Shown here one piece after another: positions 1 to 8,951 of a stretch of DNA of 64,000 nucleotides (positions are counted from its first letter, which is position 1; each line of letters starts with the position of its first letter). Source of the stretch: Polyangium jinanense. GTDB taxonomy: Bacteria > Myxococcota > Polyangia > Polyangiales > Polyangiaceae. The notes beneath the pieces are model-generated. The model had not been told where the DNA came from and made no database searches. It saw nothing but the letters and a program-made list of their open reading frames with translations. The position numbers and the translations under genes were made by a program. Location of the stretch: positions 62,001 through 126,000 of the forward strand of contig NZ_JAGTJJ010000014.1 of the NCBI RefSeq assembly GCF_028435365.1, in the 5' to 3' direction.

Positions 1-450
1 TAGCTCCGTGGAGTCCGGTGCCGCGTCGGCGCCGGGGCGCACGTGTCGCTCGATCGTGGCGAGGTCGTATCGCCCGGGCATCCGACGGATCAGCGCGAGG
101 ATCATACCGCTGCGGACCGTCGTGTACTCGTGGCGGATCGAGCCGAAGGTCCACGCGTCCTGCAGGAGCTCGATGAGCACCGGCGAGAAGACCGGCCGAC
201 CCGTGTGCCCTCCCGGCAAGGCCGCTTCGGCAGCAAGGAGCGCATGCCGGAGCGCCGCGCGGTCGATGCCCTGCTGCTCGACGACCCTCGAGAGATCACA
301 CGTCACGTCGTCGAGAAGCGCGAGGAGCATGTGCACCAGCGTTACCTCGGGGTTCTTCGCGTTCACGGTCCGCAGGACCGCACCCTCGAGCGCCGTCATG
401 CAGGCGCGAGACAACTTCCGAATCAGCCGCTTGATGTCGACGACGATCAT
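1..450 (-). CDS. clpV: Type VI secretion ATPase ClpV/TssH, N-terminal part (runs off left edge)
   Basis: The reading frame is open from an ATG at 450 to the window edge, giving the first 150 residues. They form a Clp N-terminal repeat domain: a start like MIVVDIKRLIRKLS, then EVTLVHMLLALLDD, a glycine-rich PGGHTGRPVFSP and WTFGSIRHEYTTVRSG. That order (EVT..H.LLALL, SG.P.FSP, LL.DAW, VRSG) is typical of TssH/ClpV rather than ClpB. ClpV is the hexameric AAA+ enzyme that disassembles contracted TssB/TssC sheaths in the cytoplasm; its N-domain binds the sheath. A GGAG lies about 8 bases before the ATG. The AAA+ modules and any further type VI genes would lie left of the window and cannot be seen. 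Assignment to the ClpB/ClpV group is firm; ClpV in particular is likely. Confidence 0.85.
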   Translation of the reverse strand, partial: MIVVDIKRLIRKLSRACMTALEGAVLRTVNAKNPEVTLVHMLLALLDDVTCDLSRVVEQQGIDRAALRHALLAAEAALPGGHTGRPVFSPVLIELLQDAWTFGSIRHEYTTVRSGMILALIRRMPGRYDLATIERHVRPGADAAPDSTEL

Positions 451-542
451 TCGAAGGCTCCGGGCACGGGCGCGATGCGGGTCGCGAGGGATCGATCACG
501 CCCGCTGCACGGAGTCTACGCTCGCCACGTCGCCCCGGGGAA

Positions 543-1370
543 TCAGGACTCGGAGACGGCGCCCGCCTTCGAGACGTTGAACGAGAACGACTTCGCGCCG
601 CTCGTCACGGTGACCTTGATCGTGTCCTCGTCGACGCGCTCGAAGCTCATCGCGATCGAGCGCTCCTTCGGATCCGCGAGCCTGTAGGTCCCCGCCTGCG
701 GCACGGGGTCGACCCAGCGGAACTCGACGCCCTCGATCGAGAGGTCCCACGTCCCGCCCTGCCCCGTCCACGCGCGTGAGCCGTCGACCTGAAAACCCTC
801 GGCGAGCCCGCCTTCGAGCGGGCGTTGCGTGCGGTCGCCCGTGCCCTTGCCGGTCTTGCCGTCTTCGATGCGCGTCCAGTCGAGCTCGTGCACGACGTGG
901 CGCGTCTCGTTGGCCGCGCTCCACGTGACCTCGGCCGTGCCACTCACCTCGACGCGGCCGTTCGAAAGCTTTGTCCACGTATGATTCACGACGACGTCGC
1001 TCATGTCGTTCTTCGTCACCGTGATCTCGTGCGTGCCGCTGTACGTGTTGCCCTTGTAGGTACAGCTCCCGGGGTTCTTGCCGTACTCGACCTTGAGCGT
1101 CGGCCCCGTGAGCGTGACGGCGGCGCACGGGAGCTGTGAGGTGACGAAGTCGCGGATCTCCTGCGCCGCGGCCTCGGCGGCCTGACCGATGGTGAAGTCG
1201 GTGGTGATCTCGATGCTGCCCGCGGTGACGTTCTCGGCGTCGCCCGAGATGCTGGCCTCTTGCACGGCCTGTAGCGCCTCGGCCGTCGTCATCTCTTCTT
1301 GCTTGCGGCAGGACGTGGTGGCGAGCGTGGCGGGGATCAACAGGGCGATGACGAAAGCGCGCGTGTGCAT
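543..1370 (-). CDS. Putative secreted lipoprotein, unknown function
   Basis: The 275-residue product begins MHTRAFVIALLIPATLATTSC, a lipoprotein signal peptide with lipobox ATTSC at about residue 21. An upstream in-frame extension exists, but GAGGGACTTGC directly before the ATG at 1370 supports this start. After an acidic linker the mature part is mixed beta-rich sequence with one Cys pair (PCAAV, GSCTY) and repeated short strands such as HEITVTKND and VSGTAEVTWSA. No family was recognised. It lies 92 bases upstream of the clpV start in the same orientation, so it could be transcribed with that gene, and it is divergent from the exonuclease III gene. Export to the outer envelope is inferred from the signal peptide only. 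Confidence 0.75.
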   Translation of the reverse strand: MHTRAFVIALLIPATLATTSCRKQEEMTTAEALQAVQEASISGDAENVTAGSIEITTDFTIGQAAEAAAQEIRDFVTSQLPCAAVTLTGPTLKVEYGKNPGSCTYKGNTYSGTHEITVTKNDMSDVVVNHTWTKLSNGRVEVSGTAEVTWSAANETRHVVHELDWTRIEDGKTGKGTGDRTQRPLEGGLAEGFQVDGSRAWTGQGGTWDLSIEGVEFRWVDPVPQAGTYRLADPKERSIAMSFERVDEDTIKVTVTSGAKSFSFNVSKAGAVSES

Positions 1371-1476
1371 GCAAGTCCCTCCTCGATGAGATGTCCGGGT
1401 GCTTGGGACACGCGAGCCGTCGCGCGGGTAAAAAACGAGCGAGCGTTCGGCGGCGACGGCGGGAGAGCGGATTCGC

Positions 1477-1504
1477 TTGACATGGCCCGGCCAAACCCTA
1501 GAGA
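1477..1504 (+). promoter_or_regulatory. Possible sigma-70 promoter of exonuclease III
   Basis: A perfect TTGACA (1477-1482) is followed after 16 bases by TAGAGA (1499-1504), 14 bases before the xth ATG. The -35 match is exact in a region where it is rare, but the -10 is poor, so the call is tentative. Confidence 0.35.
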
Positions 1505-1518
1505 GCTGTCTTCGACGC

Positions 1519-2307
1519 ATGAAGATCGTGAGCTGGAACGTGAACGGGCTGCGGTCGGTCCTGGGGAAAGGTTTTTCCACGTGGCTCGCAAACGAGCGGG
1601 CCGACATCGTGGGCATCCAGGAGGTGCGCGCGCAGGAGGCGCAGCTCGGGCCGTGCCTGGAGTCGATCGGCGGCGCGTGGCTGCGCGCGTTCTCGGCGGC
1701 CGAGCGGCCGGGCTACAGCGGCGTGGGGCTGCTGTCGCGTTTGCCCGCGGACAAGATCTCGACGTCGCTGAAGGACGCGACGTTCGACGCCGAGGGGCGC
1801 GTGCAGATCGCGCGTTACGGGCGGCTCACGCTGGCGAACGTGTACTTCCCGAACGGCAGCGGGCCGAACCGCGACAACAGCCGCATCCCGTTCAAGCTCG
1901 CGTTCTACCGGCGTCTCTTCGACGTGCTGGAGGTGCGGCGGCGCCGTGGTGAGCCGATCCTCGTGATGGGCGATTTCAACACGGCGCATCGCGAGATCGA
2001 TCTCGCGCGGCCCAAGGAGAACGTGAAGACGAGTGGCTTCACGCCGGAGGAGCGCGAGGAGCTCGATCGGTGGATCCGCGCGGGCTACGTGGACACGTTC
2101 CGCGTCTTCGAGCCGGGGCCCGGGCACTACTCGTGGTGGAGCCAGCGGTTCGGCGTGCGCGCGAAGAACGTGGGGTGGCGCATCGACTACGTGCTCGCGT
2201 CGGAAGGCGCGGCGAAGCACCTCAAGGGCGCGTTCCTCTCGCCGCACGTGACGGGCAGTGATCACTGCCCTGTGGGCGTCGAGCTGGACGACGCAATCGT
2301 GGGTTAG
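1519..2307 (+). CDS. xth: Exodeoxyribonuclease III (AP endonuclease, XthA/ExoA family)
   Basis: The 262-residue protein starts MKIVSWNVNGLRS and has the signature order of the Mg-dependent EEP nuclease family: WNVNG near residue 6, GIQEVR with the metal-binding Glu near residue 34, NVYFPNGS, GDFNTAH near residue 158 (catalytic Asp/Asn), the W-R-IDY region, and SDHCPVGVEL at the C-terminus with the catalytic Asp-His pair. It cleaves DNA 5' of abasic sites and has 3'-5' exonuclease activity in base excision repair. The ATG at 1519 was chosen because the conserved MKIVSWN start begins there; the 14 residues further upstream have no family match. Its stop overlaps the stop of the convergent gene by two bases. 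Confidence 0.93.
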   Translation: MKIVSWNVNGLRSVLGKGFSTWLANERADIVGIQEVRAQEAQLGPCLESIGGAWLRAFSAAERPGYSGVGLLSRLPADKISTSLKDATFDAEGRVQIARYGRLTLANVYFPNGSGPNRDNSRIPFKLAFYRRLFDVLEVRRRRGEPILVMGDFNTAHREIDLARPKENVKTSGFTPEEREELDRWIRAGYVDTFRVFEPGPGHYSWWSQRFGVRAKNVGWRIDYVLASEGAAKHLKGAFLSPHVTGSDHCPVGVELDDAIVG

Positions 2308-3341
2308 CTGCGGGCCGCGAGCGAGAACCAGCACGCCGCCGCGAAGAGGTGCAGGGCAGCGCGTGGCGGCGTGCTCGTGCGGCGCGTGGCGTCCTCGACC
2401 CAGGGCGCGATCGAGGCCATCGGCGCGGGGACACGAGGCAAGAGCTCCGGGCCTTCGGAGAGCCAATCTTCGAGATCACGTTCGTCCGCGAGCGTCGTGA
2501 GCATGCCGCCCGCGAGGGCGCCGCCCGCGTCCACGCGCACGCGCGCGAGCGTGAGAGAACCATCGAGCGGGCTCTCGACGGAGAGCACGGCCGTGCGCGC
2601 GCCGTCCTCGCTCTGCTCGGAGGCGAACACGAGGGCGCGCAGGCCCTCTACGTTCGTACGTGCCGACGAACGAAAGACACGCGCGAGGACGTCGGCCCAG
2701 CGCGCGCGCGGCGCCTTGCTCGGCGCCTCGTGCCAGAGCGATTCGCAGAGCCACACGGCCGCCGCTCCGCCCTCCTCGACGATGCGATCGACGGCGACGT
2801 CGCCGATGCCGAGGTCGTCACGACGAACGAGGTCCTCGTAAAGAAATGCCGCGGGGACCCGAGCGCGCTTGCGCAGGCGATCGATCTGCTCGAAGCGCGC
2901 GAGGCGGGACTCGAGCGGCTGGCGGACGATCTTTTCGGTGATCTCGGGCAAGCGCGCGGGTGTCGCCGCGAGGCCCGCGATCACCACGAGGAGCTGCGCG
3001 TCGTTCATCGCGAGGAGCTCGGCCTGCGTGACCTGCCGCGCGAGCTCCTGCGCGCGCGTCGGATCGACCGATCGCACGAGCGCGAGCGCGACGGCGCGCC
3101 CCTCGATCGGCGCCCGTGTGTCGAGCAGCACGCTCGTGAGCGCGGGCAGGTCCGACGTGGTGAGGCCGAGGAACGAGAAGGCGCGCACGTACAGCGGGAC
3201 CTCGCGCGGGAGCGCACCCTGCGCGGCGAGGCGCGCGACGAGGTCCCTGCGGAGCTCATCCTTCGTGATCTCGGCGAGCCGCTCGTAGAGCTCCTCATCG
3301 GAGCGAGGTCGCTGTCGGAACAGGCGCTCCGTGTCGTTCAT
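2304..3341 (-). CDS. Unknown helical protein, last gene of the chemosensory operon
   Basis: The 345-residue product was not recognised. It starts MNDTERLFRQRPRSDEELYERL behind a strong GGGAGGGGAG site. The first two thirds are alpha-helical with HEAT-like stretches (for example DTRAPIEGRAVALALVRSVDP and NDAQLLVVIAGLAA); the last third is more beta-like, with a Gly-Gly motif and a hydrophobic end. There is no signal peptide. It follows the kinase-receiver gene by 52 bases in the same direction, so it probably belongs to the same transcript and may be a substrate, scaffold or output of that pathway; this is inference from position. Its stop overlaps that of xth. Confidence 0.7.
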   Translation of the reverse strand: MNDTERLFRQRPRSDEELYERLAEITKDELRRDLVARLAAQGALPREVPLYVRAFSFLGLTTSDLPALTSVLLDTRAPIEGRAVALALVRSVDPTRAQELARQVTQAELLAMNDAQLLVVIAGLAATPARLPEITEKIVRQPLESRLARFEQIDRLRKRARVPAAFLYEDLVRRDDLGIGDVAVDRIVEEGGAAAVWLCESLWHEAPSKAPRARWADVLARVFRSSARTNVEGLRALVFASEQSEDGARTAVLSVESPLDGSLTLARVRVDAGGALAGGMLTTLADERDLEDWLSEGPELLPRVPAPMASIAPWVEDATRRTSTPPRAALHLFAAACWFSLAARS

Positions 3342-3393
3342 GCCGCGCTCCCCTCCCCCACGAAATGACGAGCGGCCGAACGATCGGCTCCCG

Positions 3394-4743
3394 TCACGAT
3401 TCGAGAATCTTCTGCAACGTAGCTTCGAGCTGACGTGGATCGAAGCGCTTCGGCAGGACGGCTTGCACGCCGATCACCCGCGCCTCCGCTTCGAGCTCGG
3501 GCGTGATGTCGGACGCGAGCAAGATGAACGGGACGTCGGCGAGGCGCGGATTCTCGCGCATGACAAGGCAGAGCTCGAGTCCCGACATGCCCTGCAGCGT
3601 CCGCTGACAAACCACCGCGTCGGGGACGGCGCCACGCATCGCGGAGCGCGCCTCGTCGCCCGTGGAGGCCTCGATGACGTTGTACCGCTGGCCGAGGCTC
3701 GCACGCACGAGCGCGCGGAGCGTGCGCGACTCGTCGACGACGATGACACGCGGTTTCGCCGGACGAACCGTGGCCCGATCACGCGCCTCGTGGCGGTGGA
3801 TCGGGAAGAGGCGTGTGATCGTCTCCATGAGCAGCTCGCTCGGCGGCGGCGAGGTGTGGAGGCGGAGCGTGCCGATCGCGTCGACGATCTCGAGGCCGCG
3901 TGAAGGCCGGTTGTCCGGGTCGCGATCGAGCAGGCGATGGACGATCTCGTCGAACTCGGGCGGGACGGCGCGGTTCTGGCTCGACGCGGGGGGCAAGTCC
4001 TCGGTCGTGACGCGCTGGATCGTGTGCGCCTCGGTCTCGCCGGTGAACGCACTCCGACCCGTGAGCATCTCGAAGAGGACCACGCCGAACGAGAAGAGAT
4101 CCGAGCGCGCGTCGAGGCGGCCGCGCAGGATGGTCTCGGGCGCCATGTACGCGAATTTGCCCTTGAGCGTGCCGGCGCCGCCCTGCGTGGGCGAGAGGCG
4201 CTCGCGGGCGCGCGCGATGCCGAAGTCCGCGAGCTTCACGACGCCCTCGCGCGAGAGGAGGATGTTCGAGGGGCTCACGTCGCGATGGACGATGAGGAGC
4301 GGGCGGCCGTCCTCGCCGAGCTTGTGGTGCGCGTAGTCGAGTCCGCGCGCGGTCTCGACCGCGATGTGCGCGACCTCGGGGATGCTGAGGCGTTCGCCGC
4401 GCTTGCGGAGCTCGTAGAGCGTGGCGCCGAGGCTCGGGCCGTCGACGTACTCGAGCACGAGGTAGTACTGGCCGCCCTCCTCCGCGAACTCGACGACCTG
4501 CACGATGTTGCCGTGATGAAGGCGCGACGTGATGCGCGCCTCGTCGCGGAACATCGCGATGAACTCGTTGTTCGACGCGTACTGAGGAAGCACCCGCTTG
4601 ACGACGACCTCTTTCATGAAGCCGTCGGTCCCCGTGAGGCGGCCGAGGAGCACCTCGGCCATGCCGCCATAGGCGAGCCTGCGAATGATTTGATACTTCC
4701 CCAGCCGCTCCGGGAGCTCCGGCTCCTGCATCGGAGGAACCAT
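3394..4743 (-). CDS. Ser/Thr protein kinase fused to a degenerate receiver domain
   Basis: This 449-residue cytoplasmic protein has an N-terminal eukaryote-like kinase (about 16-290) with the Gly loop LAYGGMAEV, invariant Lys in VVVKR, catalytic VHRDVSPSN (HRD 153-155), DFG at 173-175 and MAPE at 200-203, so it should be active. A CheY-like domain follows (about 331-449): acidic pair DE at 337-338 and conserved Lys 432 are present, but the phosphorylated Asp is replaced by Gln 380 (context AVVCQRTLQGMSG). It is therefore a pseudoreceiver. AGGAG lies six bases before the ATG. It follows cheB by 18 bases, which suggests the chemosensory pathway feeds into Ser/Thr phosphorylation. There is no membrane segment, unlike most PknB-type kinases. 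Confidence 0.9.
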   Translation of the reverse strand: MVPPMQEPELPERLGKYQIIRRLAYGGMAEVLLGRLTGTDGFMKEVVVKRVLPQYASNNEFIAMFRDEARITSRLHHGNIVQVVEFAEEGGQYYLVLEYVDGPSLGATLYELRKRGERLSIPEVAHIAVETARGLDYAHHKLGEDGRPLLIVHRDVSPSNILLSREGVVKLADFGIARARERLSPTQGGAGTLKGKFAYMAPETILRGRLDARSDLFSFGVVLFEMLTGRSAFTGETEAHTIQRVTTEDLPPASSQNRAVPPEFDEIVHRLLDRDPDNRPSRGLEIVDAIGTLRLHTSPPPSELLMETITRLFPIHRHEARDRATVRPAKPRVIVVDESRTLRALVRASLGQRYNVIEASTGDEARSAMRGAVPDAVVCQRTLQGMSGLELCLVMRENPRLADVPFILLASDITPELEAEARVIGVQAVLPKRFDPRQLEATLQKILES

Positions 4744-4761
4744 ATCAGCTCCTTTGCTCCT

Positions 4762-6228
4762 TCAATGACGCGAGCGCGCCGGTGCACGGACGCGCTCGAC
4801 GATTTCGGGGCCGAGTTCGTCGAGGGACAGAACGGCATCCGCGTAACCACGGGAAATCGCTGCTCCGGGCATGCCGCTCACCACGCAGGAATCCGGCGAC
4901 TGGACGAGCACACTTCCGCCGGCCGCTTTGATTGCGCGCAGTCCCTCGACTCCATCGTTGCCCATCCCGGTGAGCATCACGCCAAGAGCACCGTCACCAA
5001 AATGCCGGGCGAGCGACTCGAAGAGCGGCGTGCCCGAGGGCCGATGGTTGCCGACGGGCGGGCCCTCGATGACGCCGATCGTGAGCGGCGATTGCGCGAC
5101 AAGATGCTTGCCTTCGGGCGCGAGCGCGATGACGCCGGCACGCAAAGGCATGCCGTGCGTGGCAAGGCGAACGGGGAGCTGCGTGACCTCGGCGAGCCAC
5201 TCGGCGAGCGCCTCGTCGAAGCCCGCGAGGACGTGCTGCACGATCAGGACCGGGACGGACGAGGTGGCAGCGGCGAGGCCCGGCAACATCGCGGCGATGG
5301 CCGCAGGGCCGCCGGTCGAAGCGCAGATGCCGACGACGGTGGCACGGTTCTGCGCGCGGTGGCTGCTGCTGCGGCGTGATCGCACCGAGCGTGGTCCGTC
5401 GGCCCAGCGACGAACCACGGGGATCTCGGCGAGCATCTTGATCTTGTCGCGCAAGGCGACGGCCTGCGGGCCCATCGGATCACCCCAGCTCGGCCGCGCG
5501 ATCACGTCGAGCGCGCCAGCCTCGGTCGCGGAGAAGATCTGCGCGGCGGGGCGGCTTCCTTGCTGATCGGAAACGATGACGACGCGTGTCGGCGCGAGCG
5601 CCATGATGCGGCGGGTGGCGGCGACGCCGTCGAGGCCGGGCATCATCGCGTCGAGCAGGATGATCTGCGGGTTCTCGCGCACGGCGAGATCAACGGCGCC
5701 CTGACCATCGCGCGCCATGCCGACGACGTCGATCTCGGGATCGGCCTTGAGGACACGCGCGAGCAGCGTGCGGCCGACCTCGGTGTCGTCGGCGATGACC
5801 ACGCGGATCACGGGGCGCACCCTGCGACTCGAAGGAACGACCGGCGCGCTCGGGATGGTGAGCGCGAGGATCGTGGAGACACGCGCTGCGAGCTGCGAGC
5901 CGTCGACGGGCTTCGGGAAGAAGGCGTCGATGTAGCCCGTGGCGAGAAGATCTCGCTCGCGGAGCTCCTTGTTCGCGCTGATGAGGATGACCTTCGGCGC
6001 GAGCGTGCCTCCCCTCTCCTTCACGCGACGCGCGAGCTCGAGCCCGTTCATGTTGGGCATCGCGTAGTCGGTGATGACGAGGTCGAAGGGCTGGCTCGAC
6101 GTGCCCATGCGCGTGAGCGCGTCCTCCCCGTTGCTCGCGACCTCGAGTTCGAGGGCGAGTCCGGCGAGGTGGGCGCGCACGATGTCGCGCATCACGACCG
6201 AGTCGTCGACGATGAGAACGCGTGCCAT
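4762..6228 (-). CDS. cheB: CheB-type protein-glutamate methylesterase with two receiver domains
   Basis: The 488-residue protein has an extra N-terminal receiver (1-125, phosphoacceptor Asp 55 in VITDYAMPNM), a second receiver (about 140-260, Asp 193 in LLDAMMPGLDG) and a C-terminal CheB methylesterase domain with catalytic Ser 304 (ICASTGGP), His 332 (VQHVLAGF) and Asp 425 (GMGNDGVEG). CheB removes methyl groups from the glutamates of chemoreceptors for adaptation; receiver phosphorylation by CheA activates it. Classical CheB has only one receiver; the extra one could take a second phosphoryl input or act as a phosphate sink. The ATG at 6228 shares its A with the cheA stop (TGATG), so the two are translationally coupled. 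Confidence 0.93.
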   Translation of the reverse strand: MARVLIVDDSVVMRDIVRAHLAGLALELEVASNGEDALTRMGTSSQPFDLVITDYAMPNMNGLELARRVKERGGTLAPKVILISANKELRERDLLATGYIDAFFPKPVDGSQLAARVSTILALTIPSAPVVPSSRRVRPVIRVVIADDTEVGRTLLARVLKADPEIDVVGMARDGQGAVDLAVRENPQIILLDAMMPGLDGVAATRRIMALAPTRVVIVSDQQGSRPAAQIFSATEAGALDVIARPSWGDPMGPQAVALRDKIKMLAEIPVVRRWADGPRSVRSRRSSSHRAQNRATVVGICASTGGPAAIAAMLPGLAAATSSVPVLIVQHVLAGFDEALAEWLAEVTQLPVRLATHGMPLRAGVIALAPEGKHLVAQSPLTIGVIEGPPVGNHRPSGTPLFESLARHFGDGALGVMLTGMGNDGVEGLRAIKAAGGSVLVQSPDSCVVSGMPGAAISRGYADAVLSLDELGPEIVERVRAPARSRH

Positions 6229-8951
6229 CAAGCCCTCCCCACGAGCTCGTTCACGGTCTTCACGAAGACCTCGTGATCGAACTCGCTCTTGACGATGTAG
6301 GCGTCTGCGCCGACCGCGAGGCCAGCGCGGCGATCATCGTCGGACCCGAGCGACGTGACCAGGACGACCGGGAGCCTCCGAAGCCGTTCGTTTTGCCGGA
6401 TCTGCGAGCAAAGCTCGAGTCCGGACATCTCGGGCATCGAGACGTCGCTGACGACGATGTCGAACGTCTCGAGCTCCAGCGCCGCGAGCGCTTCGTTGCC
6501 GTCTGCGACCGCGACGACGTCGAAGCCGGCGACCTCGAGCACCGATCGCTCCAGCGCACGGGTGGTGAAAGAATCGTCGACCAAAAGGAGCCTCGGCTTG
6601 GGGCGGTTTTCGACCCTCGGCAAAAGCGCCCGGAAGCGGTCGGCATCGCGTCCGGAGGCCGAGCGGAGGAGATCGATGGGATTTAACATCAACACGACGC
6701 GGCCGTCCCCAAGGATGGTCGCACCTGCGATGTTCCGTACACGAACAAGCGGCGGTTCGAGGTTTTTCGCCAGGACCGTCTGATCACTGACGATCTCCCG
6801 GACCGCAAGCGCGCACCGGGTCTCGCCGATGCCGATGACCAAAACCGGGATGCGCTCGGGCGGCGGGGGCAGCTCCACAGGCAAACCGAGGAGCGTGGCC
6901 AGCGGGACGAGCGCGATCGGGCGGCCATCGACGACGATCGCGTGCGTGCGCTCGACCTCCAGCACATCCGAGGCGCTGATGCGCAGAATGCGCTGGATCG
7001 AGGAGATCGGCATCGCGAACTGCTCCTCACCGACACGCAGGAGCAGCGAGTGGACGACGTAGATCGTGAGCGGCAGGACGATGACGAACGAAGTCCCGAC
7101 GCCCTGTCGTGACTCGACCGTGACGGTGCCATGGAGCCGCTCGATGTTGGTGCGAACCGCGTCGAGTCCGACGCCGCGACCCGAGAGCTCGCCGACCTCG
7201 GAGCGCGTCGTGAGGCCCGGCGCGAAGAGCATTTCGAGGACGCGGTGCTCGGGCAACTCCGCCGCTTCGAGCGCGGTCGAGAGGCCCGACGCAATGGCCG
7301 CGCGGCGCACACCGGCAATGTCCACGCCGGGGCCGTCGTCGCTCACCGTGATGGTGACGACGTCGCCGCGATGCTCGGCACGAATGCGGATCGTGCCGCG
7401 CGAGGGTTTGCCCGCGGCGGCGCGCGCGCCCGGGTGCTCGCAGCCGTGATCGATGGCGTTGCGGAGGAGGTGGTAGAGCGGATCGCGGAGCTCTTCGAGG
7501 ACCTTCTTGTCGAGCTCGAGCTCGGCGCCGGTGATGACGAGGTCGACCATCTTGCCGGCCTCGCGCGCCATGTTGCGAACCGCGCGCGGGAGCGGTTCGA
7601 GCACGCTCGCGAGCGGGAAGGTCTGGATGCGGCGGATGTCCTCCTGGAGCTGGCCCGAGAGGATCGTCGACTGGAGCGCGTCGGCCTCGAAGGCGCGGAC
7701 GATCTCGCGCAGCCTGCGCACGAGGAGCCGCTCGTGCTCGAGGTCCTCGTTCTGGACCTCGACGAGACGCTCGGACCAGCCTTCGAGCTTCGCCGGCGCC
7801 TCGTCGCGCACCATCGCGCGGATCGCGGTCTGCGCCTTGAGGCGCTCTTCTTCCGCGGAGAGGACGGCACGAAGCTCGGCGAGGCGCTGATCGGTGCGTA
7901 CGCGCGCGGCGAGGAGCTCGCCGACCTGCGCCATGAGCGCCGAGAGTTTTTTCATGGAGACGCGAAGCGTCTCTTCGGTGCTCGAGCGGAGCGGCGCAGG
8001 GGCGTTCTGGATCTTCGGGAGTTGCCCCGTCGGGTTCGGGCCGCGATCGCTGCCCGCAGCGTTCGCGCGGCCCGCGGCCACCGCAACGCCGGCCGAGGTG
8101 CCGGGTGAGCCCGCGGAGGTGCCGGGTGCGTTGCCGCCGCCCGAGGTGCCAGGCGTGACGACGGGCGCCGGCGGCGGCGTGACGCCGCCCGGGATCCCGA
8201 TCTCCGCGCGCGCGACGTATCCCGTCGGTGGTCCGTAGGGGCCGATCGCGGGGGGACTGAACGCGACGGGCGGAGGACCGAAACCCGCAGGGAGCGGGGC
8301 GGCATCGTAATGCGAGGACCCGAGAGGCGCGCCCGCGTGCGGGTTCGGCGGCGGCTCGCTGTGCTTCGTCTTCGGCTCGTTGTAGCCCGCGCTCACGTTG
8401 CGCGACGGCGCCGCGGGCTCGGCGGCGGCTCGGTGCTGCCGCAGGATCGACTGGGGGCTTCTGGATCGCGTCGCGACGGTGATCCCATCGACCGGTCGCA
8501 CGACGGGCGGAGGCGGCGGCGCCGGCAGAGGCAGGCCCGGCGAGGGTTTCGACGCGAGGAGCACGGCTTCGAGCCCCTCGATCGCCTCCATGATGACGGG
8601 ATCCGGATCCGGGTTCGGATCCACGCGGAGCGCGTGATGCACGGTCGAGAGGCCCGCGTTCAGCGTGTCGAAGACCTCGGGCGTGCGCTCGTAGTCCATC
8701 GCGCGGAGCGAGGCGAGGACCGACTCGATCGCGTGCGCGAGGCGCGCCGTGTGCGCGAACCCGAGCGAGCTCGCGGCGCCTTTCATGTTGTGCGCCTGCC
8801 GGAACGCCTCATCGATGAGCTGCTCGCGCGCGCTGCCCTCGGCGCCTCGTTCCACGAGGAGCAGGGCCGTCCCGATACGCTCGACCTGCTCGACGGCCTC
8901 GTTGCGAAGGGTCTCGCAGAGGGCCTCGAACGCCGCGTCGTCGAGGGCCAT
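6228..8951 (-). CDS. cheA: Hybrid chemotaxis histidine kinase CheA with C-terminal receiver
   Basis: This 907-residue CheA has an Hpt domain with phosphorylated His 54 (AHNMKGAAS), a long Pro/Ala/Gly-rich linker (about 140-320), a dimerisation helix pair, an ATPase domain with N box LLRNAIDHGCEHP, G1 DDGPGVD and G2 GRGVGLDAV, a CheW-like regulatory domain, and a C-terminal receiver with Asp in IVVSDVSMPEMSG. It autophosphorylates under MCP/CheW control and passes phosphate to receivers. No CheY gene is present, so its own receiver and those of CheB are the visible targets. The P2 docking region appears to be replaced by the long linker. It starts in a TGATG overlap with the preceding cheW. 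Confidence 0.95.
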   Translation of the reverse strand: MALDDAAFEALCETLRNEAVEQVERIGTALLLVERGAEGSAREQLIDEAFRQAHNMKGAASSLGFAHTARLAHAIESVLASLRAMDYERTPEVFDTLNAGLSTVHHALRVDPNPDPDPVIMEAIEGLEAVLLASKPSPGLPLPAPPPPPVVRPVDGITVATRSRSPQSILRQHRAAAEPAAPSRNVSAGYNEPKTKHSEPPPNPHAGAPLGSSHYDAAPLPAGFGPPPVAFSPPAIGPYGPPTGYVARAEIGIPGGVTPPPAPVVTPGTSGGGNAPGTSAGSPGTSAGVAVAAGRANAAGSDRGPNPTGQLPKIQNAPAPLRSSTEETLRVSMKKLSALMAQVGELLAARVRTDQRLAELRAVLSAEEERLKAQTAIRAMVRDEAPAKLEGWSERLVEVQNEDLEHERLLVRRLREIVRAFEADALQSTILSGQLQEDIRRIQTFPLASVLEPLPRAVRNMAREAGKMVDLVITGAELELDKKVLEELRDPLYHLLRNAIDHGCEHPGARAAAGKPSRGTIRIRAEHRGDVVTITVSDDGPGVDIAGVRRAAIASGLSTALEAAELPEHRVLEMLFAPGLTTRSEVGELSGRGVGLDAVRTNIERLHGTVTVESRQGVGTSFVIVLPLTIYVVHSLLLRVGEEQFAMPISSIQRILRISASDVLEVERTHAIVVDGRPIALVPLATLLGLPVELPPPPERIPVLVIGIGETRCALAVREIVSDQTVLAKNLEPPLVRVRNIAGATILGDGRVVLMLNPIDLLRSASGRDADRFRALLPRVENRPKPRLLLVDDSFTTRALERSVLEVAGFDVVAVADGNEALAALELETFDIVVSDVSMPEMSGLELCSQIRQNERLRRLPVVLVTSLGSDDDRRAGLAVGADAYIVKSEFDHEVFVKTVNELVGRA

